NCBI GenBank assembly: GCA_963753135.1
Contig: CAVWBA010000001.1
Coordinates: forward strand, 806,001-870,000
DNA: 64,000 bases
Reading direction: 5' to 3'
Origin: Roseiarcus sp963753135
Lineage (GTDB): Bacteria > Pseudomonadota > Alphaproteobacteria > Rhizobiales > Beijerinckiaceae
In this document: positions 37,373-45,081 of the stretch, piece after piece
How the letters are laid out: every line of letters starts with the position of its first letter
Numbering within the stretch: the stretch's first letter is position 1
Program-made: the position numbers and the translations under genes
Notes under the pieces: generated by a model
Database searches by the model: none
Told to the model about the DNA's origin: nothing
The model's input: only the letters and a program-made list of their open reading frames with translations

Positions 37373-37907
37373 ATGCGGATTCTGTCCACGATCGTCGCGC
37401 TTGCCGCCGCCTGGTTCGCATCACTCGAGCCTGCATGGGCGATCGCCGGATGCGACGCCTTTTCCAGCGCCCTGCGAATCGAGGCCAGCGACATGCAGGT
37501 CGAGTTCGGGCGCGCGGTCGTCGTGTCCCGGACGCGCTCCGATTCGAATGCGTTCGACATTACGACAAGGGTGGACGTGGATGCGACCCTCAGCTGTCGC
37601 GGCGATCAATTCGTGCGTTTCGAGGCGCGCATCAGCGAACCCGCCAACGCCCGCACCACCACAAATTTCGAGCGTTTCCAAGCTGCGGCCCTGAAGGCGG
37701 CGCTGGGCTGGGACGGGGCTAAGAGTTCGCAGCGTCCTCAAGGGCATGAGCGCGGATGCGGGGGAGTATCTGGCGGCGTCGCGCCAGCGCGGCGACGTCT
37801 ATGTCGCAGGCAAGACTGAAGAGCATGAACCCGGCGGCGTGAGCCTCGGACTGATAGCGACCGGCTCCGACCGCACCTTCGTCATCGTCGGCCCAGCGGG
37901 CCAGTGA
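37373..37907 (+). pseudogene. exported protein of unknown function between pepA and holC, one frameshift
   Basis: ATG 37373 opens with a signal peptide (MRILSTIVALAAAWFASLEPAWA) and a conserved-looking body (VEFGRAVVVSRTRSDSNAF, then QFVRFEARI). The frame ends early in Arg-rich nonsense. Removing one base near 37722 (AAGAG to AAG) continues it as VRSVLKGMSADAGEYLAASR and YVAGKTEEHEPGG to the TGA at 37905-37907, which overlaps the holC GTG. The corrected length of 178 residues is consistent with an exported periplasmic protein. The family is not recognised. Confidence 0.65.
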
Positions 37908-38356
37908 CTGAGATCCACTTTTACCATCTTGAGCGGCGACGTGTGGATGAGGCGCTGCCATTCCTGCTCGAGCATGCGCTCGGCGAAGGCCGACGCGTCC
38001 TCGTCCGCGCCGCGTCCGATGAAATGGTCGCCGCGCTCAACGAGCGGCTATGGACCTACGACGACGCGAGCTTTCTGCCGCATGGCGCGGCCGGCGACGG
38101 CGATCCGATGACCCAGCCGGTCTTTCTGACCGCCGAACTCGAGAACCTTAACGCCGCGACCATGCTGGTCAGGCTTTCCGGCGCTGAAACCGGCGACGCC
38201 GACGACGCGTTCGAGCTTGTCGTCATCCTGTTCGACGGACGCGACGAGGCGGCGCTTGCGCTCGCGCGGGGCGAGTGGCGCCGGCTCAAGGACCAAGGCC
38301 GCGCGATCAGCTATTGGCGGGAAAGCGACGAGGGCGGCTGGGAGCGGGCGCGCTAG
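37904..38356 (+). CDS. holC: DNA polymerase III subunit chi
   Basis: GTG 37904 overlaps the preceding stop (GTGA) and yields 150 residues. The chi fold shows MTEIHFYHLERRRVDEALPFLLEHALGEGRRVLVRAASDEMVAALNERLWTYDDASFLPHG, then QPVFLTAELENLNAATMLVRL. The subunit links the clamp loader to SSB at the replication fork. pepA-holC adjacency is common in alphaproteobacteria; the frameshifted gene between them is the unusual part. Confidence 0.92.
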   Translation: MTEIHFYHLERRRVDEALPFLLEHALGEGRRVLVRAASDEMVAALNERLWTYDDASFLPHGAAGDGDPMTQPVFLTAELENLNAATMLVRLSGAETGDADDAFELVVILFDGRDEAALALARGEWRRLKDQGRAISYWRESDEGGWERAR

Positions 38357-38412
38357 GTTTGGGTTTTCTTGGCGCCTGGCCGTTTCGCTGCAAATCCCTC
38401 TATTTCTGGGTA

Positions 38413-38439
38413 TTGGATTGTCTTGGATTTCCTTGGATT
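38413..38439. repeat. three TTGGATT heptamers at exact 10-bp spacing
   Basis: TTGGATT occurs at 38413-38419, 38423-38429 and 38433-38439, each exactly one helical turn from the next, in an AT-richer stretch after holC. A further GGAATC-like sequence on the other strand (CGAATC) lies at 38449. Such phasing is typical of a repeated protein-binding site. The rest of 38357-38710 shows no gene. Confidence 0.45.
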
Positions 38440-38712
38440 CTCTCGTCCGAATCTAGACTTATCAATGGGTTACGCCGGATTTTCGCCAGAAGAATTTTCC
38501 TCGCGGTTTGTCCCTGGCGTTCGCCGCGCGGAGACGCGAGCTTACCATTTTGGCATATGAAACGGCGGACTTGCTCATCGGGCAAGCTTAGCCATAATTC
38601 TGAATTTCTGCAAGCAATTGTCAACTCTTATAGCGATTCGGCCTCCTTAATCCAAAGCGAGTTGCTAACCTTTCCGAAGGCTCTCGTAATTGCCGAGGTG
38701 GTGAACCAACCA

Positions 38713-38833
38713 CCTCATCCTGAGGAGCGAGGCGAAGCCTTGCGTCTCGAAGGATGCTCCCGAGCATAGCGCCGGCTCCGCGCGTCCTGGAGCGTCCTTC
38801 GAGACGCGCCTTCGGCGCTCCGCAAGGACGAGG
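38713..38833. repeat. dispersed palindromic intergenic repeat, copy 2
   Basis: GCGTCTCGAAGGATGCTCC (38742-38760) pairs with GGAGCGTCCTTCGAGACGC (38789-38807) at 18 of 19 positions, and outer arms (CCTCATCCTGAGGAGCG, 38713-38729; CGCTCCGCAAGGACGAGG, 38816-38833) also match inversely. It shares its phrases with the copy at 26511-26622. The transcript would fold into one long hairpin upstream of marR. Confidence 0.65.
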
Positions 38834-38891
38834 GGTTGGGAGCGACACGCTCTCGTCTGCCCGAGAGCGCGATGAGATCGCGCTGCTACCC

Positions 38892-38922
38892 TTGACCGTC
38901 GAGCATTATGGTGTATATACAC
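38892..38922 (+). promoter_or_regulatory. MarR promoter and operator, leaderless
   Basis: TTGACC (38892-38897) is followed after 17 nt by ATATAC (38915-38920), then 7 nt to ATG 38928, so the transcript would be essentially leaderless. The perfect palindrome GTGTATATACAC (38911-38922) covers the -10. It is repeated with one mismatch before the next gene (39342-39353), which marks it as the MarR operator. Confidence 0.6.
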
Positions 38923-38927
38923 TGATT

Positions 38928-39326
38928 ATGACATCGGAAGAAGTCGACTTCGTCGCCTGCCGTCAATGTGTGTGCACCGCCGCGCGCCGCCGGAGCCGGG
39001 ATCTCACTCGGGTGTTCGAAAAGGCGATGCGGGGGTCGGGCATTCGGGGCACCCAATTCACCCTACTGGCGACGCTGGTCCAGACCGGCCCCATTGCGAC
39101 CACGCGCCTCGCGGACTTCCAAGGCCTCGAGCGCACAACGCTGACGCGCAATCTGCGCCTGCTCGTTCGGGATGGGTTTGTTCGGATCGACGAGGGTGAG
39201 GACCGTCGTGTCCGCAAGGTCGCGATCACGCCGGCCGGCGAAGCGGCCGCGCGGCGCGCTTTCCCGTTCTGGAAGAAGGCGCAGGACGCGGCCTTGGCGG
39301 CGAACCCGTCCTCGAAGCCGCAGTAA
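38928..39326 (+). CDS. MarR-family transcriptional regulator
   Basis: ATG 38928 gives 132 residues; the longer open frame upstream runs through the repeat and is not used. The winged helix reads GTQFTLLATLVQTGPIATTRLADFQGLERTTLTRNLRLLVRDGFVRIDEGEDRRVRKVAITPAGEAAA, the full MarR fold. A CRQCVC cluster at residues 10-15 is unusual and could sense thiol or metal stress. It probably represses its own gene and the membrane protein gene 45 bases downstream through the GTGTAxATACAC site. Confidence 0.9.
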   Translation: MTSEEVDFVACRQCVCTAARRRSRDLTRVFEKAMRGSGIRGTQFTLLATLVQTGPIATTRLADFQGLERTTLTRNLRLLVRDGFVRIDEGEDRRVRKVAITPAGEAAARRAFPFWKKAQDAALAANPSSKPQ

Positions 39327-39341
39327 AGTTTTGGCATATAC

Positions 39342-39353
39342 GTGTAGATACAC
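39342..39353 (+). promoter_or_regulatory. second MarR-type operator
   Basis: GTGTAGATACAC differs by one base from the palindrome at 38911-38922. It lies 17 bases before ATG 39371 and just ahead of the AAAGGAG ribosome-binding site, so binding would sit over the start region of the downstream membrane protein. Confidence 0.5.
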
Positions 39354-39370
39354 TGAAAGGAGAAAGCGTC

Positions 39371-40108
39371 ATGTTCGACATTCTCACGACGATCGGATTG
39401 ACCGCCAGCGCCTCGCTCGTCATCGGGTTCCTGGCTTACGCAATGGCGGAGAGCCGAAGCGGGCGCCTGACGGTGGCCGGCGTTCTCACGGCTTGGTTCG
39501 TCCTCGTGCTCACGATTGGGGCGGGCGGCGCGCTCGATCCAGCCCGCGGGCTTGGCGTTCCGGCTCTCGGCCTCACGGTTGCGCTGCCGGTCGTGGCGCT
39601 AGTTTGCGCCTTCTTCGCCTTTGGGGCGATTCGCGGAGCGATGCTGGCCACGCCTTTGCCCGCGCTGGTCGCGATCAACACGATCCGCATCCTCGGCGTG
39701 ATCTTCGTGGCGCTCTACGCCGCGGGGAGGCTTCCCGCGCCATTCGCTCCCAGCGCTGGCTGGGGCGACATTATCACCGGCGTCGCCGCTCCGCCGCTCG
39801 CCTGGGCGATCGCCCGGTTCGGCGCGCGCGTTCGAATGCTGGCGTTGCTATGGAACGTCTTTGGCGCCGCGGACCTCGTGAACGCGATCGCGCTCGGCGC
39901 TTTGTCGGCGCCAGGTCCGCTCAACGCATTTGCCGGCCCTCCAACGAGCGCCATCATGACCAGTTTGCCTTGGCTCTTGATCCCGGGCTTCCTGGTCCCG
40001 AGCCTCTTCTTCGTTCACCTCGTCATTTTCCACCGGCTGCTCGCCAGAACCGAAGCCTCGGGGCCGGCGCAGGCATGGCTCGGCGAAAGAGCGACCAAGC
40101 TAACGTGA
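39371..40108 (+). CDS. polytopic membrane protein, probable MarR target
   Basis: ATG 39371 follows AAAGGAG. The 245-residue protein has about seven hydrophobic spans (SLVIGFLAYAM, VAGVLTAWFVLVLTIG, LTVALPVVALVCAFFAF, IRILGVIFVALYAA, DIITGVAAPPLAWAI, LLWNVFGAADLVNAI, LIPGFLVPSLFFVHLVIF). No named family is recognised. Its position behind marR, and the shared operator, suggest a stress or efflux role, but this is only inferred. Confidence 0.78.
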   Translation: MFDILTTIGLTASASLVIGFLAYAMAESRSGRLTVAGVLTAWFVLVLTIGAGGALDPARGLGVPALGLTVALPVVALVCAFFAFGAIRGAMLATPLPALVAINTIRILGVIFVALYAAGRLPAPFAPSAGWGDIITGVAAPPLAWAIARFGARVRMLALLWNVFGAADLVNAIALGALSAPGPLNAFAGPPTSAIMTSLPWLLIPGFLVPSLFFVHLVIFHRLLARTEASGPAQAWLGERATKLT

Positions 40109-40162
40109 AGCGCGGAGCGCGAGAAGGTGTAGCGCGCTGGCCGAGAATCGCCCGGACGTGAC

Positions 40163-40260
40163 CGCCCCTTCTCCCCGCGCGCGCGGAGAAGGTTGGGATG
40201 AGGGGCTGGTCGGTGTCTGCGGCCAGACTGCGCCCCTCACCCTCGCCCTCTCGCCCCATA
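40163..40260. repeat. rhizobial-type intergenic palindromic repeat
   Basis: CCTTCTCC (40167-40174) pairs with GGAGAAGG (40185-40192) around an alternating CG loop, followed by GGGATGAGGGG and, after about 30 bases, CCCCTCACCCTCGCCCTCTCGCCCC (in parts). This arrangement is a familiar dispersed element in Hyphomicrobiales. The rest of the gap to 40478 shows no gene. Confidence 0.55.
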
Positions 40261-40478
40261 AGGACGCCGTCTCTCGACGGGCTTTGCGGGGAACGAGGAA
40301 CGTTGAGCGGCCATCTGGACCCCGCCGGAAACAGCGACACCGGGGCGCGGGCCCCGGCGTCGAAGGTGGATTTCATGAGCGGTGAGCCCCCTTTTTCGGC
40401 TCAGGCTCGAAACGGCGGCGCGCTACCCTCCCAGAGAAAGCGCGCCGCCGCCCGTCCCATCAGGCGTAAGATTTGGCT

Positions 40479-41984
40479 CTACGCCTTCGGGAACGGCACA
40501 GCCACGAAGCGGGCGCCGTCGGCGGTCTGGATCCGCATCATCACCGCCCTCTTGCCCTGGCTCTTGGCGCTCGCGATCCCGGACTTCACGTCCTCGGGGG
40601 TCGACACCGGCTTGCCGCTGACATCGAGGATGACGTTGCCAGTCGCCAGTCCCTGCTCGGCCGCCGTTCCGTTCGGATCGACGCCGACGATGGCGACGCC
40701 CTTGTCGCCTGCGCCAGCGACGTCCTTGGCCGGAGCGATCTGGATGCCAAGTTGGGCGCCCTGCTCCTTCTGCGACTGATCAGCCTTGGCGACCTTCTCG
40801 TTCTTCTGGTCGGCGAGCGTGATCTGAGCCGTCTTTTCGTCGCCATTGCGCAGGTAGGTCAGTTCGACCTTGTCGTTCGGCTTGAACGAGCCGATCCGGA
40901 TGGTGAGATCCGCCGCGTCCTTGACATCCTTGCCGTTGAGCTTGGTGATCACGTCGCCGGCCTTGAGGCCGGCCTCAGCCGCCGGCGTTCCCGGCATCGC
41001 TTCGTCGACGATCGCCCCGCCGGCGCTCTTCATGCCCAGGCTCTCGGCCATGTCTTTGGTGACCGGCTGGATGTTGACGCCGAGATAGCCGCGCGGAACG
41101 ACGCCGCCATGCTCGAGCGCGCCGATGACGCTATCGGCGGTGGTCGAGGGGATCGCAAAGCCGATGCCGACGCTGCCGCCCGACGGCGAATAGATGGCGG
41201 TGTTCACGCCGACGACTTCGCCCTTCATGTTGAAGGTCGGGCCGCCCGAGTTGCCGCGGTTGATCGGGGCGTCGATCTGCAGGAAGCGGTCATAGGGGCC
41301 ATCGCCGATGTCACGGCCTTCGGCCGAGATGATGCCCGCCGTCACCGTGCCGCCGAGGCCATAAGGATTGCCGATCGCGACAACCCAATCGCCGATTCGG
41401 GGCGTCTCCTTGGAGAACGCGACGAAGGGATAATCGCCGGCCTCGTTCACCTTGATGAGCGCGAGATCGGTCTTCGGATCCGTGCCGACAACCTTGGCGT
41501 CGAGCGTCTTGCCGTCCTGCGTGGTGACGGTGACGGACTTGGCGTGGTCGACCACGTGGTTGTTGGTGACGATATAGCCATCGGCCGAAACGAAGAAGCC
41601 GGAGCCTTCGCCCATCATCATCGGATGCCGGCCCTCAGGCATCGCCTGGCCATTGGGGAGACCGCCGAAGTCCTTGAAGAACTTCTGGATCTCAGGGGGA
41701 AGGTTATCCATCTGGCCGGAAATGCTGGCCTGGGCGTCGCCACCCTCAGCGGGGATCTTGACCTTCACCGACACGACCGACGCTTTGACGCGCTCGATCA
41801 GCGGCGCGAACGACGGGGCGTTCTGGGGCAGGTCGGCGGTGGAGACGGCCGCCGCATAGGCGGGGTGAGTGGGGGCCAACGCGCCCTGGCCGATGACGCC
41901 GGCGACGCCGAGCGCGGCGACCGCGACCGAGGCGAGGATCGTGTTGCGACGCCCTTGGGGAGTGGCAAGACCGGAGAATGACAT
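40479..41984 (-). CDS. degP: Do-family serine endoprotease, DegP/HtrA type
   Basis: ATG 41984 with GGAGCG upstream gives 501 residues. A membrane/signal segment (ILASVAVAALGVAGVIGQGAL) precedes the trypsin-like domain, with the triad His in VTNNHVVDHAKSVTV, Asp in TDLALIKVNEAGDYP and Ser in NRGNSGGPTFNMKGE. Two PDZ domains follow (GYLGVNIQPVTKDMA, and the last third with DKGVAIVGVDPNGTAAEQGL). It degrades or refolds misfolded periplasmic proteins. The methionine-rich segment near residue 100 (MPEGRHPMMMGEGSGFF) is typical of rhizobial DegP. Confidence 0.94.
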   Translation of the reverse strand: MSFSGLATPQGRRNTILASVAVAALGVAGVIGQGALAPTHPAYAAAVSTADLPQNAPSFAPLIERVKASVVSVKVKIPAEGGDAQASISGQMDNLPPEIQKFFKDFGGLPNGQAMPEGRHPMMMGEGSGFFVSADGYIVTNNHVVDHAKSVTVTTQDGKTLDAKVVGTDPKTDLALIKVNEAGDYPFVAFSKETPRIGDWVVAIGNPYGLGGTVTAGIISAEGRDIGDGPYDRFLQIDAPINRGNSGGPTFNMKGEVVGVNTAIYSPSGGSVGIGFAIPSTTADSVIGALEHGGVVPRGYLGVNIQPVTKDMAESLGMKSAGGAIVDEAMPGTPAAEAGLKAGDVITKLNGKDVKDAADLTIRIGSFKPNDKVELTYLRNGDEKTAQITLADQKNEKVAKADQSQKEQGAQLGIQIAPAKDVAGAGDKGVAIVGVDPNGTAAEQGLATGNVILDVSGKPVSTPEDVKSGIASAKSQGKRAVMMRIQTADGARFVAVPFPKA

Positions 41985-42146
41985 GAGTTCGCTCCAATTG
42001 GATATTGACCGCAACGGCGATCGGTGGAGCGAACATGCATCTTCGCGTCTAACCGGAATTTGGCCAGCGCATTACGATTTCTCAAGGAAGGGCAGAGGGC
42101 GCCGAAGCGGAGAGACGAGGCGGACCCATCGGCTCGCAAAAAGAAA

Positions 42147-42166
42147 GGCCGCCCAACGGGGCGGCC
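42147..42166 (-). terminator. rho-independent terminator of the anchor-L gene
   Basis: GGCCGCCC (42147-42154) and GGGCGGCC (42159-42166) form an 8-bp stem with loop AACG. On the minus strand the stem is followed by TTTCTTTTTG, a good T-rich tail. It lies 24 bases past the PEP-CTERM gene stop and upstream of degP. Confidence 0.8.
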
Positions 42167-42189
42167 TCGATTTTCTGACGGGCGGGAGT

Positions 42190-43119
42190 TCAGGCCGCGG
42201 AGGGGCGAAGCTTCATGCCCTTGCGCCGGGCAAAGTATCCAAGGCCGGCGAAGCCGATCAGCATCATCGCCCATGTCGAGGGCTCCGGAGTGCCGATCGG
42301 CGGGGGAGCGTTGCCCAGACCCTGGATGAACGCGGCAGTGTCCAAGTTCGCGTCGTTGGCGTCCGCAACGATGAACGTCAGAGTATTGGTGCTGCCGGGA
42401 ACCACCGCTCCCCCATACGTAATGACGGCGCTTCCGTTTTCGACCAGCACGCCTTGCAACGGCGTCGTCTGAAACGAATTCCCGTCGACTCCTCCTTGGA
42501 GCGGAAAGTCGGTATTCACCATACCCGGATTATCGATGTTGACCGGATTTCCACCCGCGAAGGCAATGTTGGCGCCGTTGAGAAAGAGGCCAAAGCCATC
42601 GATGAAGTCGTTGACGAACTCCGGGTACTCAGCTGAAGCAAACACGGTGTTGAAGAAGACGTGATTGGTGTTCGCACCGGCGACAAAGGTAATGTCGAAC
42701 TCTGTGACGTCGTTCCAGCCCCCCGGCGCGGACGCAACCTGATTGAGCAAGCTGGTTTGGCTTGCCGTGGCAGGAACGCCGTATGCTACCGAGAAACTAG
42801 GAATAACACCCCCTGATGTGCCGTCTGTGGCCGCGTCGCCATTGCTGATGACGATGCCGCTGCCCTGGAGGCCGTAGTTGTTCGTGCCCGAGGTCGAGAA
42901 CAGGCCCGCGGAAGCGGCGCCGCCATTGAGGCCATTGCTATTGCTGCTCAGCGACTCTCCGGTGATCGTGATGCCCCCAGCGCCGCCGGTGGTGAGGGCG
43001 TTAGCCAGGTCGGCGGCGTTGGTGTCATTGATCGTCGTGACCGTCCCGGCGTAGCCAGTCCCGGCGCTGGCCAGCAGCAACCCCAGCGCGCCTAGTGCAG
43101 CAGTGCTTCTGATCTTCAT
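42190..43119 (-). CDS. secreted choice-of-anchor L domain protein with PEPxxWA-CTERM tail
   Basis: The ATG at 43119 fits the AGGGG spacing better than the upstream ATG 43128. A signal peptide (TAALGALGLLLASAGTGYA) leads to the choice-of-anchor L domain, whose hallmark FASAEYPEFVNDFIDGFGLFLNG is present. The tail TPEPSTWAMMLIGFAGLGYFARRKG is a PEPxxWA-CTERM signal. Many small N/T/S-rich segments suggest an extracellular protein. Function within the surface polymer is unknown. It is terminated by the hairpin at 42147-42166. Confidence 0.88.
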   Translation of the reverse strand: MKIRSTAALGALGLLLASAGTGYAGTVTTINDTNAADLANALTTGGAGGITITGESLSSNSNGLNGGAASAGLFSTSGTNNYGLQGSGIVISNGDAATDGTSGGVIPSFSVAYGVPATASQTSLLNQVASAPGGWNDVTEFDITFVAGANTNHVFFNTVFASAEYPEFVNDFIDGFGLFLNGANIAFAGGNPVNIDNPGMVNTDFPLQGGVDGNSFQTTPLQGVLVENGSAVITYGGAVVPGSTNTLTFIVADANDANLDTAAFIQGLGNAPPPIGTPEPSTWAMMLIGFAGLGYFARRKGMKLRPSAA

Positions 43120-43140
43120 GTGTTTCATCCCCTGAGTGCC

Positions 43141-43176
43141 GCCACGCCAACGTAGCTAAACTACGGCGCCAGTGGC
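43141..43176 (-). promoter_or_regulatory. hairpin in the leader of the anchor-L gene
   Basis: GCCAC (43141-43145) / GTGGC (43172-43176) and CGTAG (43151-43155) / CTACG (43161-43165) form a two-part hairpin with an internal loop and a CTAAA apical loop, 22-57 bases before the ATG. The AT-rich stretch 43180-43290 beyond it probably holds the promoter. No gene is seen between here and 43427. Confidence 0.35.
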
Positions 43177-43427
43177 AGGATTTAATCTTCGCCTATACTG
43201 CAAACAATTATGGCAAAAGGATTCCCCGCTATTCTAATTGACACAAGGAAGCGTCACAGTCAACCGGAACAAACATGGATTTAAGGTCTATTTTTCTCGT
43301 TTCACGAAGTTCCTATCCGAGAACTCCTGCCTCAACGCTCCGTGAAGCGCCTTGGGCGCTCCATCACCGCCCGGGCGACGTCGGACGCGCTATGGTCGGG
43401 CGGCCGAAAGTTCGTGCGACGCCGCCT

Positions 43428-44201
43428 TTAGCGATGCGCCGGCGTATGGATGACAAGTTTATAGTCAGGCCGCTCGGCGAGAGCGAATGTGTGCTGAATG
43501 AAGCCCACGGCGCCGTCATCAGGGTGATTGAACAGACGAAGCCCGCCTTCGCGGATTTGAACGGCCTGCTCGTCCCAGGCTTCGGCGAAGAACGCGCTCT
43601 CAGCCCGGAGCGTCTCGACGAACAGTTTGACCTGGGCGTCGCGAAACGTGCGGGCGAAGTCGGCGCGAAATTCGGCAAGCAGCCGCCGGGCTCTTTCGTT
43701 CCAGGCCGGAATGAGCACGCGTGCCGAGGGCTCGAGAAACACATAGCGCAGCAGGTTGCGTTGACGATCGCCGTCCAGCCAGCCGCGAAAGAGCCGCGCC
43801 GCCGCCTCGTTCCAGCAGCATGCGGTCCAGAGGCGGTCGAGGCCATAGGCGGGATGTTCGATGGCTTCGACCGCGGCGATCAGGGAGGGGGGCGCGTCCG
43901 CGGAAGGCCCTCGCGATCCTTCCGGGTCGACGCGCCCCGCAAGCTTGAACAGATAGTCGCGTTCGGCGCGCGACAGGGCCAGCGCTTGCGAGATGCGGCT
44001 CAGCGCCTCGGGGGAGGCTTGCGCGGCGCGCCCTTGTTCGATCCAGGTGCACCAGGTCACGCTGATGCCGGCCAGAGCCGCTAGCTCCTCGCGCCGAAGA
44101 CCCGAGGTTCGCCGCCGGCCCGTCGCCGCAGCCGGTCGCATGCGCTCACGGTGCGCGCGTACGAACTCGCCGAGGAGACGCCTCTGATCCGCTTCGAGCA
44201 T
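43428..44201 (-). CDS. XRE-family helix-turn-helix regulator, MmyB-like
   Basis: ATG 44201 gives 257 residues. The N-terminal HTH (LLGEFVRAHRERMRP, RRTSGLRREELAALAGISVTWCTWIEQGRAAQASPEALSRISQALAL) is followed by the MmyB-type ligand-binding region (AYGLDRLWTACCWNEAAARLFRGW, RNLLRYVFLEPSARVLIPAWNERARRLLAEFRAD). It is divergent from a methyltransferase gene with 84 bases between starts, including the palindrome AAGATT-C-AATCTT (44222-44234), so it probably controls that gene. Confidence 0.88.
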   Translation of the reverse strand: MLEADQRRLLGEFVRAHRERMRPAAATGRRRTSGLRREELAALAGISVTWCTWIEQGRAAQASPEALSRISQALALSRAERDYLFKLAGRVDPEGSRGPSADAPPSLIAAVEAIEHPAYGLDRLWTACCWNEAAARLFRGWLDGDRQRNLLRYVFLEPSARVLIPAWNERARRLLAEFRADFARTFRDAQVKLFVETLRAESAFFAEAWDEQAVQIREGGLRLFNHPDDGAVGFIQHTFALAERPDYKLVIHTPAHR

Positions 44202-44221
44202 GGCGACCTTTGTAATAGGAT

Positions 44222-44234
44222 AAGATTCAATCTT
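44222..44234. promoter_or_regulatory. candidate operator in the divergent promoter region
   Basis: AAGATTCAATCTT is a perfect 6-bp palindrome around a central C, placed between the divergent regulator and methyltransferase starts. It is a reasonable binding site for the HTH protein, which is encoded 21 bases away. Confidence 0.4.
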
Positions 44235-44285
44235 GTAACAGTGTAAATGATGGCGCAAAAGGCTTGGGACGAGAGGAGCTGATTG

Positions 44286-45050
44286 ATGAGCAAGGCCCAT
44301 GAGCGAGTTGTCGAGGCGCAGTTCGGTCCCCGAGCGAAAGCCTATGTCGAGAGCGCGGTTCACAGTCAGGGAGCCGACCTCGAGGCGATCGGAGCGGTCG
44401 CGCAGAAGCTGCGCCCGGAACTGGCCCTCGATCTCGGCGCCGGAGGCGGCCATGTCTCCTATGCGCTGGCGCGCCACGCCCGACGGGTCGTCGCGACCGA
44501 TCTCTCCTCCGAGATGCTGGCGGCGGTGGCGAAGACAGCGCGCGAGAAGGGCTTGACCAACATCGAGACCGCCCAGGCCCCGGCGGAGCATCTCCCATTT
44601 GAAGACGAGACGTTCGACTTTGTCGCGAGCCGATTTTCCACCCATCACTGGCAAGACTTCGACGCCGGGCTAAGGCAAGCGCGCCGCACGCTGAAACGCG
44701 GCGGACGAGCCGTGTTCGTCGACGTCTATGCTCCGGGCCAGGCGCTGTTCGACACGCATCTGCAGGCGATCGAACTCTTGCGCGACCATTCCCACGTCCG
44801 CGACTACTCTTGCTCGCAATGGCTGGACGCGCTCGCCCGGGCGCGCTTCGCGATCGATGCTTGCCGGACGTGGCGGCTCAGGATGGACTTTCCCGTCTGG
44901 ATTGCGCGCATGCAAACTCGGCAGGAGAATGTGACGGCGATCCGCGCGCTCCAGAACGCCGCCTCGGCGGAGACCAAGGCGCATTTCGCCATCGAGCCGG
45001 ACGGCTCGTTTCTCCTCGACATGCTGATGATCGAGGCTTCGGCGGGGTGA
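44286..45050 (+). CDS. class I SAM-dependent methyltransferase
   Basis: ATG 44286 has GAGGAGC upstream and gives 254 residues. SAM motif I LALDLGAGGGHVSYALA, motif II VVATDLSSEMLAAV, and FDFVASRFSTHHWQDFDAGLRQARRTLKRGGRAVFVDVYAP are present, as in ubiE/smtA-like enzymes. The substrate is unknown. The divergent XRE regulator and the palindrome between them suggest dedicated control. Confidence 0.9.
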   Translation: MSKAHERVVEAQFGPRAKAYVESAVHSQGADLEAIGAVAQKLRPELALDLGAGGGHVSYALARHARRVVATDLSSEMLAAVAKTAREKGLTNIETAQAPAEHLPFEDETFDFVASRFSTHHWQDFDAGLRQARRTLKRGGRAVFVDVYAPGQALFDTHLQAIELLRDHSHVRDYSCSQWLDALARARFAIDACRTWRLRMDFPVWIARMQTRQENVTAIRALQNAASAETKAHFAIEPDGSFLLDMLMIEASAG

Positions 45051-45081
45051 GCGACCGGGAGGGGCCTCGCGCCTCAGGCTG

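Noticed and set aside
40473..41981. 502-codon open frame opposite degP
   Set aside because: Shadow of degP: composition follows the complement of the conserved protease and there is no domain.
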